From Paragemmobacter straminiformis (GTDB lineage Bacteria > Pseudomonadota > Alphaproteobacteria > Rhodobacterales > Rhodobacteraceae): 64,000 nucleotides of DNA. The position numbers were made by a program, and so were the translations under genes. Of the stretch, positions 19,246 to 28,658 are shown one piece after another. How positions within the stretch are numbered: the stretch's first letter is position 1; each line of letters starts with the position of its first letter. The notes beneath the pieces are model-generated. The model saw nothing but the letters and a program-made list of their open reading frames with translations, was not told the DNA's origin and ran no database searches. The stretch lies in the NCBI RefSeq assembly GCF_014243445.1, contig NZ_JACLQD010000001.1:1173152-1237151 (forward strand). Reading direction: 5' to 3'.

Positions 19246-20319
19246 CTAGCCGAAGCGGGCCGGATCGAGCGCGGCGACAAGGTCGGGCGAAAGCTCGGGT
19301 GCGGTGCCCGCCAAAAGATCGGCTGCGAGTTTGCTGGCCGCAGGCGCGGATTGGAAGCCGTAGCCGCCCTGCCCCGCGATCCAGAAGAAGGACGGGTCAC
19401 GCTTGTCGCGCCCGATCACCAGCACGCGGTCGGGTGAAAAGGTGCGCAATCCTGCCCAGTTTGAAATCAGGCGGGTGACGGGTTCGGTGACCATTTCCTC
19501 GTATCGGGCCAAGCCTTCGGCAAGAACCATGTCGTCGGCCCATGCATCATGCGGGTCCATCGGGTGTTCCTCGGCCGGGCTGACGATCAGCGCGCCTGCG
19601 TCGGGTTTGGCGTACCAGGTTTCGCCCGCGCCGAAGATCATGGGCCAGCGCGAGATGTCATGCCCGCCGGGGGCGGGGATGCGGGCCATCGAGCGGCGGT
19701 TGGGCTGGAAGCCCAAGGGCTGGATGCCCGCCATGCCGGCTACCACGTCGACCCATGCGCCTGCGGCGTTGACAAGGGTAATGCCCGTGAACTCTTGCCC
19801 CCCTGCGGTGACGGCCCAGCCGGTGGAGGTGCGGGTGATGGCCGTGACGGGGGCGCCGGTAACGATGCGGGCACCCTGCGAACGCGCCGTGCGCGCGAAG
19901 CCCTGGATGAGAAGGTCGGTGTCAATGTCCCACGCATGGTCGGCATAGGCGGCGAAGGCGACCTGATCGTTCAGGATCGGCACCATCGCGCGGGCCTCGT
20001 CGGGGGTAATCGGGTCCATGTGCATGGTTTCGACATCGTGGCGGAAGGCGTCGCCCTCGTCCGACTTGGTAATGATCATCAGGCCGCGGGGGGTAAGGAT
20101 GTTGTCCTGCGCGCGGAAGTGGTCGCCCGAGGCGAGCGAGAGTTCCACCACAGCAGGCGCGCCGTAGCGCGGTTCATAGAGCGCGGCAGAGCGGCCCGAG
20201 GCGTGATGCGCGAGCGCGGATTCCGTTTCGAGCAGCGATACCTGACCGAGGGCCGAAAGACGGGCGGCTGCCGAAACTCCGGCAATGCCGCCGCCGATGA
20301 TGATGAAGTCGTTTTCCAT
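19246..20319 (-). CDS. DadA-like FAD-dependent oxidoreductase (glycine/D-amino-acid oxidase family)
   Basis: The 357-residue protein starts MENDFIIIGGGIAGVSAAAR, a classic Rossmann FAD-binding motif, and ends with a DAO-type GQGGYGFQSAPAASKLAADLL. Middle features include GLMIITKSD and NAAGAWVDVVAGMAG. It is likely to oxidise an amine or D-amino acid, with the substrate unknown. I chose the ATG at 20319 because the FAD motif then starts at residue 5; two upstream starts (20331, 20364) are possible. It lies between a GH25 gene and a terminator, apparently as a single gene. Confidence 0.85.
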   Translation of the reverse strand: MENDFIIIGGGIAGVSAAARLSALGQVSLLETESALAHHASGRSAALYEPRYGAPAVVELSLASGDHFRAQDNILTPRGLMIITKSDEGDAFRHDVETMHMDPITPDEARAMVPILNDQVAFAAYADHAWDIDTDLLIQGFARTARSQGARIVTGAPVTAITRTSTGWAVTAGGQEFTGITLVNAAGAWVDVVAGMAGIQPLGFQPNRRSMARIPAPGGHDISRWPMIFGAGETWYAKPDAGALIVSPAEEHPMDPHDAWADDMVLAEGLARYEEMVTEPVTRLISNWAGLRTFSPDRVLVIGRDKRDPSFFWIAGQGGYGFQSAPAASKLAADLLAGTAPELSPDLVAALDPARFG

Positions 20320-20464
20320 GCGGGCGACCATGCCAAAAGGCGCGGGCGCGGGCAAGCCAAGCACGGCGGGTTTTGATCAAATGGCGACATCGCGCCATGC
20401 GTGATGTGACAGCGGCGCCGTTCTGGCCCAAGCAGGCTATCGGCCATATGCGGGGCAAAAACGA

Positions 20465-20491
20465 AAAGGCCCGCCACGGGGGCGGGCCTTT
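20465..20491 (-). terminator. Intrinsic terminator of the xdh / nucleoside ABC operon
   Basis: On the minus strand AAAGGCCCGCC...GGCGGGCCTTT forms an 11-bp class stem (outer A-T pairs, inner G-C), followed by TTCGTTTTTGCC. It lies just after the binding-protein gene, so it ends the long minus-strand operon. Confidence 0.85.
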
Positions 20492-20511
20492 GGTTTGCCT
20501 TTCGGCGGCGA

Positions 20512-21606
20512 TCAGGACGGAATGTCGCCCGTGACGCCTTCGACGTAGAACATCATGCCGGCAAGGGTGCCGTCGTCGGCCACTTCGCCCTCTTTCAGCC
20601 AGGCCGAACCGTCCTGCTTGTTCAGCGGGCCAGTGAAGGGGTGGTAGGCACCCGAAGCGATGGAATCGCGCACTGCCTCGGCCTTGGCCTTGACGTCGGC
20701 GGGGACGGCATCGGTGATGTCGCCGATCTTCACTTCGCCGCCGCCGATACCGGCCCAGGTGTCTTTCTGCGCATAGGTGCCGTCGAGCAGGGCCTGAACG
20801 CGTTCGGTGTAATAGGGCGCCCAGTTGTCGATGATGGCCGAGACACGCGGGCTCGGCTTGTATTCGGCCATGTCAGACGCCTGACCGAAGCCGATGACGC
20901 CGGGGGTCTTGGCCGCTTCGGCCAAGGGCGCGGTCGAGTCGGTGTGCTGCAGGATCACGTCGACGTCCTGTTCGATCAGCGCCTTGGCGGCATCGGCCTC
21001 TTTCGCCGGATCGAACCAGGTGTAGGCCCAGACGACCGAGATGGTCACATCGGGGTTCACCTTCTTGGCGTGGATGTAGGACGAGTTGATGCCCTGGATC
21101 ACTTCGGGGATCGGGAAGGAACCGATGTAGCCGATCTTGTTCGACTTGGTCATCAGGCCGGCAATCGTGCCCATGACGGCGCGGCCTTCGTAGAAGCGGG
21201 CGTTGTAGGTGGACACGTTCGGCGTGTCGCGCTTGTAGCCCGTGGCGTGTTCGAACTTGATGTCGGGGAACTTGGCGGCGACGGCATTGGTCGCATCCAT
21301 GTAGCCGAACGAGGTGGTGAAGATGATGTTGCACCCCGACAGCGCCATCTGCGTCAGGACGCGTTCGGCATCGGCACCTTCGGGAACGTTTTCCTGAAAC
21401 ACCGTCTCGACCTTGTCGCCCAGCGCTTCCATCATGGCAAGCCGGCCCTGGTCGTGCTGGAAGGTCCAGCCGCCGTCACCGATCGGGCCGACATAGACGA
21501 AGCCGGCTTTGACCTTTTCGAGGCCTTGGGCGAAGGCGAGCTTGCCGCCCATCATGGTGGCGAAACCAAGCGCGGCGCCGCCTTTCAGGATCGATCTTCT
21601 TTGCAT
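20512..21606 (-). CDS. BMP-family substrate-binding protein (nucleoside/purine ABC importer)
   Basis: The 364-residue protein starts with an export signal containing twin Arg (MQRRSILKGGAALGFATMM, cleavage near AFA-QG, about residue 27), then KAGFVYVGPIGDGGWTFQHDQGR and TSFGYMDATNAVAAKFPDI, typical of the BMP/PnrA lipoprotein family that binds nucleosides or purines. Here there is no lipobox, so it is probably a free periplasmic protein. A strong GAGGGGA ribosome site stands upstream of the ATG at 21606. The neighbouring xdhABC genes suggest a purine ligand. Confidence 0.92.
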   Translation of the reverse strand: MQRRSILKGGAALGFATMMGGKLAFAQGLEKVKAGFVYVGPIGDGGWTFQHDQGRLAMMEALGDKVETVFQENVPEGADAERVLTQMALSGCNIIFTTSFGYMDATNAVAAKFPDIKFEHATGYKRDTPNVSTYNARFYEGRAVMGTIAGLMTKSNKIGYIGSFPIPEVIQGINSSYIHAKKVNPDVTISVVWAYTWFDPAKEADAAKALIEQDVDVILQHTDSTAPLAEAAKTPGVIGFGQASDMAEYKPSPRVSAIIDNWAPYYTERVQALLDGTYAQKDTWAGIGGGEVKIGDITDAVPADVKAKAEAVRDSIASGAYHPFTGPLNKQDGSAWLKEGEVADDGTLAGMMFYVEGVTGDIPS

Positions 21607-21651
21607 TCCATTTCCCCTCAGTTCGGGCGACATGCCCGTCGTTGATGCCCC

Positions 21652-22581
21652 TTAGCGCGAGGCGTGAAAATTCTGTCCCAGCGCGGCAGGCGCGTTAAGC
21701 GAGGCGCGCCCCTTGCCCGATGACATCACCACCAGAACCAGAATGGTTATCAGATAGGGGGCCATCGACAAGTAATGCGCAGGTATAGCCGCTCCGGCTG
21801 CCTGTAGATTTAGCTGAAGCACGGTGATTCCGCCGAAAAGATAGGCGCCGAGCAGCACGCGCCAAGGCTTCCAGCTTGCGAAAACCACGATGGCAAGGGC
21901 GATCCAGCCTGCGCCTGCTGTAATTCCGTCGGTCCATTGCGGTACGCGGATCAGGCTGACATAGGCGCCGCCGATGCCCGCCATCGCGCCGCCGAACATG
22001 ATGGCCAGAATGCGGATGCGAATGACCTTGTAGCCCAGCGCGTGTGCGGCATCGTGGCTTTCGCCCACGGCGCGCAGAATCAACCCGACGCGGGTGTATT
22101 TCAGCACGGCCCAGACGGCGGCGATCGAGGCGACCGAGAAGTAGACGACCCAGTCATGGTCGAACAGGATGCGGCCCAGGACCGGAATGTCGGCCAACGG
22201 GCCAAGCGGAACGGTTCCGGTCAGGGGCGGTTTGACGCCGTTGTAACCCTGCCCGATCAGGGACGAGAGACCTTGGCCGAACAGCGTCAGCGCAAGACCT
22301 GTCGCGACCTGGTTGGACAGCATGAATTGCGTCAGAAAGCCGAAGACCAGCGACAGGGCCGCTGCACCGACCGCACCGCCAAGAAAACCGAGGTAGGGGT
22401 TTCCCGTGGCCACCGCAGTCACGAAACCGCAGATCGCGCCCATGATCATCATGCCCTCGACCCCGAGGTTGAGGACGCCTGCCTTTTCCACGACCAGCTC
22501 GCCGATCGCCGCAAGAATGATCGGCACCGAGGCCACCATGAGCGAGGCGATCAGGACGGCGGGATTGATATCGCCAAGCAT
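21652..22581 (-). CDS. Nucleoside/purine ABC importer permease 2
   Basis: The 309-residue membrane protein belongs to the BPD_transp_2 family (RbsC-like), with GVLNLGVEGMMIMGA near residues 35-49 and later IMFGGAMAGIGGAYVSL. In BMP-type importers two such permeases pair in the membrane. The ATG at 22581 overlaps the stop of the first permease (TGATG), which fixes the start. The gene precedes the binding-protein gene by 45 bases. Confidence 0.92.
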   Translation of the reverse strand: MLGDINPAVLIASLMVASVPIILAAIGELVVEKAGVLNLGVEGMMIMGAICGFVTAVATGNPYLGFLGGAVGAAALSLVFGFLTQFMLSNQVATGLALTLFGQGLSSLIGQGYNGVKPPLTGTVPLGPLADIPVLGRILFDHDWVVYFSVASIAAVWAVLKYTRVGLILRAVGESHDAAHALGYKVIRIRILAIMFGGAMAGIGGAYVSLIRVPQWTDGITAGAGWIALAIVVFASWKPWRVLLGAYLFGGITVLQLNLQAAGAAIPAHYLSMAPYLITILVLVVMSSGKGRASLNAPAALGQNFHASR

Positions 22582-23669
22582 CAGATGGCCTCCTTCTTGC
22601 TGCCGAAGCGGATGCGGAAGTTGGTCAGAAGATCGACGGCGAGAAGGAAGAACAGCAACATCCCCTGAAACGCCTGGATCGCGGCGGAGGGCAGGCCGAG
22701 AATGAAGCTGGCAAGCTCTCCGCCGATATAGGTCAGCGCCATGAGCAGCCCCGCAAGCAGGATGCCAAGCGGGTTCAGACGGCCAAGGAAAGCCACGATG
22801 ATGGCGGTAAAGCCGTAGCCCGTGTTGAAGTCGATGCTGATCTGGCCTGCGGGGCCGGTCACCTCGAACAGGCCGGCCGCTCCGGCAAGGCCGCCGGAAA
22901 TGCCCATGCAAAGGATCACGAGGCGTTCGGGCGACACACCCGCAAAGCGGGCGGCGCGGGGGGCCTGACCGGCAAGCTTGATCTGGAAGCCCAGGATGTG
23001 GCGTTGCAGCAGGACATAGGCGGCGATGACCACGCCGATGGCCGCGACAACCCCCCAATGCAGGCCGGTGCCCGCGATCAGTTCGGGGTTCGCCATCGAC
23101 GGGATTTGCGACAGGTTCCGGCTGCCGGGAAAACCGCCGCCTTCGGGATTGCGCATCGGGCCAAGTGCCATCGCGGCAAGGATGTATTGCGCGACATAGA
23201 CAAGCAGCAGCGAGACGAGGATTTCATTGGTGCGGAAGCGGGTTTTCAGGATTGCCGGGATCATCGCCCAAAGCCAGCCGCCGAAGATGCCGGCAAGGAT
23301 CATCAGCGGGAAAATCCAGCGTGTCTCGACCGGATAGAGCGCAAGGCCCACCCCGGCGCCGAAGACCGCGCCCATGATGTATTGCCCCTCGGCCCCGATG
23401 TTCCAGATGCCCGCGCGGAAACCGAGCGACAGGCCCGTTGCGATCAGGATCAGCGGGCCCGCCTTGACGAGGAGTTGGGGGCGCGAATAGGCGGCATATT
23501 GCGGATCGAAGAGCGGGTCCCAGAAGATGGTGCGGATCGCCTCGACCGGGTTCTTTCCCAGCAGCGCGAACATGATGCCACCCGCGATCATGGTCAGGAT
23601 CACGGCAAGGATCGGGGTCGCGGCCTGCCAGAAGCGGCTGGGCGAGGGGCGTTTTTCAAGCCTCAGCAT
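22581..23669 (-). CDS. Nucleoside/purine ABC importer permease 1
   Basis: The 362-residue membrane protein is the longer permease of a BMP-type importer, with FRAGIWNIGAEGQYIMGA and the conserved TNEILVSLLLVYVAQYI. It has about nine or ten hydrophobic segments. It should pair with the 309-residue permease and the double-ATPase subunit. It is 99 bases downstream of the ATPase gene and overlaps the next permease by one base. Confidence 0.92.
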   Translation of the reverse strand: MLRLEKRPSPSRFWQAATPILAVILTMIAGGIMFALLGKNPVEAIRTIFWDPLFDPQYAAYSRPQLLVKAGPLILIATGLSLGFRAGIWNIGAEGQYIMGAVFGAGVGLALYPVETRWIFPLMILAGIFGGWLWAMIPAILKTRFRTNEILVSLLLVYVAQYILAAMALGPMRNPEGGGFPGSRNLSQIPSMANPELIAGTGLHWGVVAAIGVVIAAYVLLQRHILGFQIKLAGQAPRAARFAGVSPERLVILCMGISGGLAGAAGLFEVTGPAGQISIDFNTGYGFTAIIVAFLGRLNPLGILLAGLLMALTYIGGELASFILGLPSAAIQAFQGMLLFFLLAVDLLTNFRIRFGSKKEAI

Positions 23670-23768
23670 ATCGAACCCTCATTCTTCACATTTTCTGTCC
23701 GCATGTATCCCCGGGATGGGTGCGGGAAGGGCAGACAGCCCGTTCCGGCCTTTGGCGAAGAACCCTGA

Positions 23769-25307
23769 TCAATGGGCATGGTGCGCCACCTCCATGCCAT
23801 GCGCGCCGCCCATCATCAGGCCGATCTCGTCGATGGTCAGGCCCGCAACGGGGCGCGGCGGGGTCAGGCGGCCTTCGTTCAGGGCGGCAAAGTTGTCTGC
23901 GATTTCAAGCAGTTCATCAAGGTCTTGGCTGATCACCACCACCGCCGCCCCTTGGGCCGCACGGTCAAGGATGGCTTGACGGATCGCGGCGGCGGCAGCG
24001 GCATCGACACCCCAGGTCGGCTGGTTGATGACAATGACCGTGGGCGCCTGCGACAGTTCGCGCCCGACTACGAACTTTTGCAGATTGCCGCCGGACAGCG
24101 CGCGGGCAGCGACATGGGTTCCGGGGGTGCGGACATCGAAATCCTTGACGATGCCTTCGGCAAAGCTGCGGGTGGCGGGCCAGTCGATAAAGCCATTCTT
24201 CACCAGCCCTTGCCGTGTCGCGCCCGAGAGAAGCGCGTTTTCCACAAGGCTCATATCCGGTGCGGCGGCGTGGCCGAGGCGTTCTTCGGGTGCGGCGACC
24301 AGCCCCGCGCGGCGGCGGTCGTTGGGGCCAAGTGCCGAGACGTCCTTGCCGTCGATGGAAAGGGTTCCTGCCGCCGTGCGGAGTTCGCCGGAAAGGGCGA
24401 GGAGAAGCTCGTCCTGCCCGTTGCCCGCAACGCCCGCGATGCCGAGGACTTCGCCCTTGGCAACCGAAAACCCGATGTTCTTGAGCGAGGTTCCAAAGGG
24501 AATGGGCGATGCGACGGAAAGGCCCGACACCTGAAGCGCGGTTTCCCCCTTGGCCTTTGCGCCACGTTCCGGCGGCGTCAGCGTGGCGCCCACCATCAAT
24601 TCGGCCATTTCCCGCGCCGAGCGGTCGCGCGGGGTGCAGGTGGCCACCACCTTGCCACGGCGCAGGATCGTCGCCTCGTCGCAGAGGGCGCGGATCTCTT
24701 CGAGTTTGTGACTGATATACAGGATCGCGGTGCCTTCGGCCGAGAGCTGGCGAAGGGTCTTGAACAGGATCTCGACCTCTTGCGGAGTGAGGACCGAGGT
24801 CGGTTCGTCCATGATCAGCAGTTTCGGATCTTGCAGCAGGCAGCGAATGATCTCGACCCGCTGCCGTTCGCCTGCCGAAAGGTCGCCCACCATGCGGTCG
24901 GGGTCGAGGGGGAGGCCGTATTCTTCCGACACCTTGCGAATGCGCCCCGCCAGATCGCGCAGCTTGGGCGGGTTTTCCATGCCGAGGGCGACGTTTTCGG
25001 CCACGCTCAGCGCCTCGAACAGCGAGAAGTGCTGGAACACCATCGCCACGCCGCTGGAACGGGCCTGCCGCGGTTCGTTCGGGGCATAGGCGGCACCCGA
25101 CAGGCGCATGGAGCCAGAGTCGGGTTTGACCAGACCGTAGATCATCTTGACCAGGGTCGATTTGCCCGCGCCGTTTTCGCCCAGAAGGGCGTGAACCTCG
25201 CCCTCTTTGATCGAGAAGGACACGTCGCTGTTGGCGACCACGCCGGGATAGGCTTTGGTTACCCCCGAGACGGCAAGCAGTTCGGGTCTGGTGGTTTGCC
25301 CTGTCAT
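23769..25307 (-). CDS. Nucleoside/purine ABC importer ATPase (two fused ATPase domains)
   Basis: The 512-residue protein holds two ABC domains, as in RbsA-like sugar/nucleoside importers. The first has Walker A GENGAGKST and signature LSAGERQRVEI; the second has the degenerate loop GVAGNGQDELLLALSG and signature LSGGNLQKFVVGREL. I chose the ATG at 25307 because AGGAG lies 8 bases upstream and the start overlaps the xdhC stop (ATGA). That overlap ties the importer to xanthine dehydrogenase maturation, so purine import and oxidation are made together. Confidence 0.93.
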   Translation of the reverse strand: MTGQTTRPELLAVSGVTKAYPGVVANSDVSFSIKEGEVHALLGENGAGKSTLVKMIYGLVKPDSGSMRLSGAAYAPNEPRQARSSGVAMVFQHFSLFEALSVAENVALGMENPPKLRDLAGRIRKVSEEYGLPLDPDRMVGDLSAGERQRVEIIRCLLQDPKLLIMDEPTSVLTPQEVEILFKTLRQLSAEGTAILYISHKLEEIRALCDEATILRRGKVVATCTPRDRSAREMAELMVGATLTPPERGAKAKGETALQVSGLSVASPIPFGTSLKNIGFSVAKGEVLGIAGVAGNGQDELLLALSGELRTAAGTLSIDGKDVSALGPNDRRRAGLVAAPEERLGHAAAPDMSLVENALLSGATRQGLVKNGFIDWPATRSFAEGIVKDFDVRTPGTHVAARALSGGNLQKFVVGRELSQAPTVIVINQPTWGVDAAAAAAIRQAILDRAAQGAAVVVISQDLDELLEIADNFAALNEGRLTPPRPVAGLTIDEIGLMMGGAHGMEVAHHAH

Positions 25308-26239
25308 CCCGCGTTCTCCTGTCGTGACGCGTTGGTCTTCCGGTCTAGAAAGTCTGCCGCGACGCCGATGGCAATGGCTTGGGGATGTTTTCCCAAGGCA
25401 GGGTTGCCGATCGGGCAATCGATGCGCGCGATATGGGCGGGCGCGTGCCCGAGGGCGGCCAGCCGCGACCGGAAGCGCGCCCATTTGGTTGCCGAACCGA
25501 TAAGGCCGCAGCGGGCGAAGCCGTGGGCCAGCAGGCGGTGGCAGAGGTCGAGGTCCAGCGCATGCGAGAAGGTGAGGATGAGATGCTCGGCCTCTTGCGG
25601 CGCTTGCGCGACCAGTGCGGCGGCGTCGGGTTCGGCGCGGCGCGTGACGCCTGCGGGGACCGCCTCGGGGAAGCGGTCGGCGGCGACATCGACCCAGGTG
25701 ATATGCAGATCGGGCAGCGGGGAAAGCGTGGCAACGAGCGCGCGGCCGACATGCCCCGCACCCCAGACCCAGAGGTGGCGTGCAGGACGGGAAAGCGGTT
25801 CGACGAACCAGCCTTGGGTCAGCGTCGGCGCGGGGACAATGCCTTGGGCGCGGGCGCGATCGAGGATGCGCTTGGCGGCAAGCGGCATGGCGCGGCCATC
25901 GGCGCTGCGGGCGATCAGGCCCGCAGCGGGGGTGGGAAGGTTGGACGCGTCATAGATTTCGGTCAGCACCGTTACGGCACCGCCGCAGCATTGGCCAAGG
26001 TTCGGGCCAAGCGCCGTGCGGTCAAGCCGGCTGCCGCCACGGGCCAAAAGGGCGCGGCCGCGCAGCGTCGCCTCGTGTTCCAGCGCGCCGCCGCCGATGG
26101 TGCCGGACTGCCCGCCCTGCCAGACGAGCATCGCCGCCCCCGTTTCGCGCGGAGACGACCCGTCATGCGCGGCGATGACCACGCGGGCCACGCTGCCGTG
26201 GCGGTGGACAGCTTCGGCAAGCGCGGCAAGATCAAACAT
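25304..26239 (-). CDS. xdhC: Xanthine dehydrogenase accessory protein XdhC
   Basis: The 311-residue protein has the CoxI/XdhC N-terminal part (ETGAAMLVW, GTIGGGALEHEA, GQCCGGAVTVL) and a C-terminal Rossmann domain with HLWVWGAGHVGRALV. XdhC binds molybdenum cofactor, supports its sulfuration and inserts it into XdhB. The ATG at 26239 overlaps the xdhB end by 8 bases. Its stop overlaps the transporter ATPase as ATGA. Confidence 0.93.
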   Translation of the reverse strand: MFDLAALAEAVHRHGSVARVVIAAHDGSSPRETGAAMLVWQGGQSGTIGGGALEHEATLRGRALLARGGSRLDRTALGPNLGQCCGGAVTVLTEIYDASNLPTPAAGLIARSADGRAMPLAAKRILDRARAQGIVPAPTLTQGWFVEPLSRPARHLWVWGAGHVGRALVATLSPLPDLHITWVDVAADRFPEAVPAGVTRRAEPDAAALVAQAPQEAEHLILTFSHALDLDLCHRLLAHGFARCGLIGSATKWARFRSRLAALGHAPAHIARIDCPIGNPALGKHPQAIAIGVAADFLDRKTNASRQENAG

Positions 26240-28658
26240 GGCCGCGCACCCTTTGCACCGCCGCAAGCACCCGTTCGGCCGTGGCTGGGGCGTCGAGGGC
26301 GGGGTAGGCCGACCCGTCACCGCAGGCGGCAATGGCATCGGACAGCGCGTAAAGCACCGAAATGCCAAGCATGAAGGGCGGCTCTCCCACGGCCTTGGAC
26401 CGGCCCACGGTCTCTTCGCGGTTGCCCTTGCCCCAGAGCGAGACGTTGAAGATGCGCGGGCGGTCGGAACAGGCGGGAATCTTGTAGGTGCTGGGGGCGT
26501 GGGTGGACAGCCGCCCCTTGGCATCCCAGACCAGTTCCTCGGTCGTGAGCCAGCCTGCGCCCTGGACGTAAGCCCCCTCGATCTGCCCGATGTCGAGCGC
26601 GGGGTTCAGGCTGCTGCCCGTGTCATGCAGCAGATCGGCGCGGAGGATGCGGTTTTCGCCTGTCAGGGTGTCGATCACCACCTCGGTCACGGCGGCGCCA
26701 TAGGCGAAATACAGGAAGGGGCGGCCTTGGCCCTTGATCCGGTCCCACGTGATCTTGGGCGTGGCGTAAAAGCCGGTCGAGGACAGCGACACCCGCGCCT
26801 GATAGGCCCATGCGGCGACGCGGGCGAAATCGTATTCCTCGCCCGCGACGCGGACCATGCCGTCCTTGAACCTGACGGACGCGGGTTTGACCTGATGCTT
26901 TTCGGCGATGAATGCGGCCATGCGGTCGCGGATCGTCACCGCCGCCGCCTGCGCCGCCATGCCGTTGAGGTCCGACCCGCTGGAGGCTGCGGTGGCCGAG
27001 GTGTTCGGCACCTTGGCCGTATCGGTCGCGGTGATCCTGACCGCGCCCGCATCGAGGCCGAAGACCGCCGCCGTCACCTGCGCGACCTTCTGGAACAGGC
27101 CCTGCCCCATCTCGGTCCCGCCGTGATTCAGGGCGATGGAGCCGTCCTGATAGACATGGACCAAGGCCCCCGCCTGATTGAGGTGGGTAAGGGTGAAGGA
27201 AATCCCGAATTTCACCGGCGTCAGCGCGATGCCGCGCTTCAGGATCGGGTTCGCGGCGTTCCATTCCGCAATCGCGGCGCGGCGGGCTTGGTAGTCGGAG
27301 GTCCGCTCCAACTCCGCCACCAGTTCATGCCCGATGAAATCCTCGACCGGCATCTGGTAGGGCGTGGTCTGCACCGCGCCATCGGGCGGCAGGGCGTGCG
27401 AGCCGACGGAGGCGGCGCGGCCCCGCGAGGTGAGGTCGGCCCCGGCTTCCACATTCACCTTTGCCGAAATACTCTCGGGGGGTGCGGGGGGCAGACGGCC
27501 CCCCGCCTTGTCCGCCATCGCGCGGTAGAAGTTGACGCGCCGCACGTCGAGCGGATCGCACTTCAGCGCATGGGCGATGTGGTCCATCACCCGTTCGATC
27601 CCGATCATGCCTTGCGGGCCGCCGAAGCCGCGAAAGGCGGTGGCGCTGGTGGTGTTCGTGCGCAAGCGGTGGCTTTCGATGCGCACGGCGGGCAGGACAT
27701 AGGCGTTGTCGGCGTGCAACATGGCACGGTCGGCCACGGGCAGCGACAGGTCCATCGACCAGCCGCAGCGGAATAGATGGGTGAATTCCACCCCCGCGAG
27801 CTTGCCCGCATCGTCGAAGCCCGCGCGATAGAGGATGCGCAGGTCATGGCGCTTGCCCGTCACGACCATGTCGTCGTCACGGTCATAGCGCATCTTACAG
27901 GGCCGCCCCGTGGCGCGGGCGGCGACGGCGCAGGCGATGGCGAGCCAGTTGCCCTGGCTTTCCTTGCCCCCGAAGCCGCCGCCCATGCGCCGGACCTCGA
28001 CGCGCACGGCGCTCATCGGCAGGTGGAGGGCGTGGGCGACCTTGTGCTGGATTTCGGTCGGGTGCTGGGTCGAGGAGTGGACGACCATATCCCCGCCATC
28101 TTGCGGCAGGCAGGCCGCGACCTGACCTTCAAGGTAGAAATGTTCCTGACCGCCAACCTCGAACGACCCTTCGACGCGGTGCGCGGCGCCCGCGATGGCA
28201 TGCGCGGCATCGCCCTTGGTCCAGATGACGGGTCCGTTCTCGAAGCGGCTGCCCACGGCGAGGGCGTCGTCGATGGTCAGCAGGGCGGGAAGGGGTTTGT
28301 AGGTGATCTTGCCCAGTCGCGCGGCCTTGCGCGCGGCAAGGTGCGAGGTGGCGATCACAAGAAAGACGGGTTGGCCGACGAAATGCACCTTGCCCGTGGC
28401 GAGAAGCGGTTCGTCGCCAAGCGAGGGCGAGCAATCGGGAACCTCGTCGAAATCCTCGGCCGACATGACCGCGACCACGCCGGGGGCGGCGCGGACGGCG
28501 GAAAGGTCGATGGCGGCGATTTCGGCATGCGCCTCGGTCGATAGGCCAAAGGCGAGGTGCAGCGCATCGGCGGGAAGTGGCAGGTCGTCGACATAGCGGG
28601 CCTGACCCGTCACATGCAGGGGGGCGGCATCGTGGGGAAGGGATTTTCCGATGCTCAT
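26232..28658 (-). CDS. xdhB: Xanthine dehydrogenase molybdopterin-binding subunit
   Basis: The 808-residue protein is the molybdenum subunit, with [10 protein letters not shown] near the start, [22 protein letters not shown] (about 222-233), RGFGGPQG (about 343-350) and [12 protein letters not shown]. It hydroxylates hypoxanthine and xanthine toward uric acid with XdhA. An unusual stretch at about residues 384-401 ([17 protein letters not shown]) is encoded by a copy of the G/C hairpin repeat (27461-27510), read in frame. It overlaps xdhA by ATGA and xdhC by 8 bases. Confidence 0.95.
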   Translation of the reverse strand: MSIGKSLPHDAAPLHVTGQARYVDDLPLPADALHLAFGLSTEAHAEIAAIDLSAVRAAPGVVAVMSAEDFDEVPDCSPSLGDEPLLATGKVHFVGQPVFLVIATSHLAARKAARLGKITYKPLPALLTIDDALAVGSRFENGPVIWTKGDAAHAIAGAAHRVEGSFEVGGQEHFYLEGQVAACLPQDGGDMVVHSSTQHPTEIQHKVAHALHLPMSAVRVEVRRMGGGFGGKESQGNWLAIACAVAARATGRPCKMRYDRDDDMVVTGKRHDLRILYRAGFDDAGKLAGVEFTHLFRCGWSMDLSLPVADRAMLHADNAYVLPAVRIESHRLRTNTTSATAFRGFGGPQGMIGIERVMDHIAHALKCDPLDVRRVNFYRAMADKAGGRLPPAPPESISAKVNVEAGADLTSRGRAASVGSHALPPDGAVQTTPYQMPVEDFIGHELVAELERTSDYQARRAAIAEWNAANPILKRGIALTPVKFGISFTLTHLNQAGALVHVYQDGSIALNHGGTEMGQGLFQKVAQVTAAVFGLDAGAVRITATDTAKVPNTSATAASSGSDLNGMAAQAAAVTIRDRMAAFIAEKHQVKPASVRFKDGMVRVAGEEYDFARVAAWAYQARVSLSSTGFYATPKITWDRIKGQGRPFLYFAYGAAVTEVVIDTLTGENRILRADLLHDTGSSLNPALDIGQIEGAYVQGAGWLTTEELVWDAKGRLSTHAPSTYKIPACSDRPRIFNVSLWGKGNREETVGRSKAVGEPPFMLGISVLYALSDAIAACGDGSAYPALDAPATAERVLAAVQRVRGHV
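27461..27510 (-). repeat. G/C hairpin repeat copy inside xdhB
   Basis: Read on the minus strand this is GCGGGGGGCCGTCTGCCCCC, then CCCCCCGAGAGTATTTCGG. It matches the intergenic copy at 18295-18341 and the copy in xdhA. It reads in the sense direction of xdhB and leaves the frame open. Confidence 0.6.
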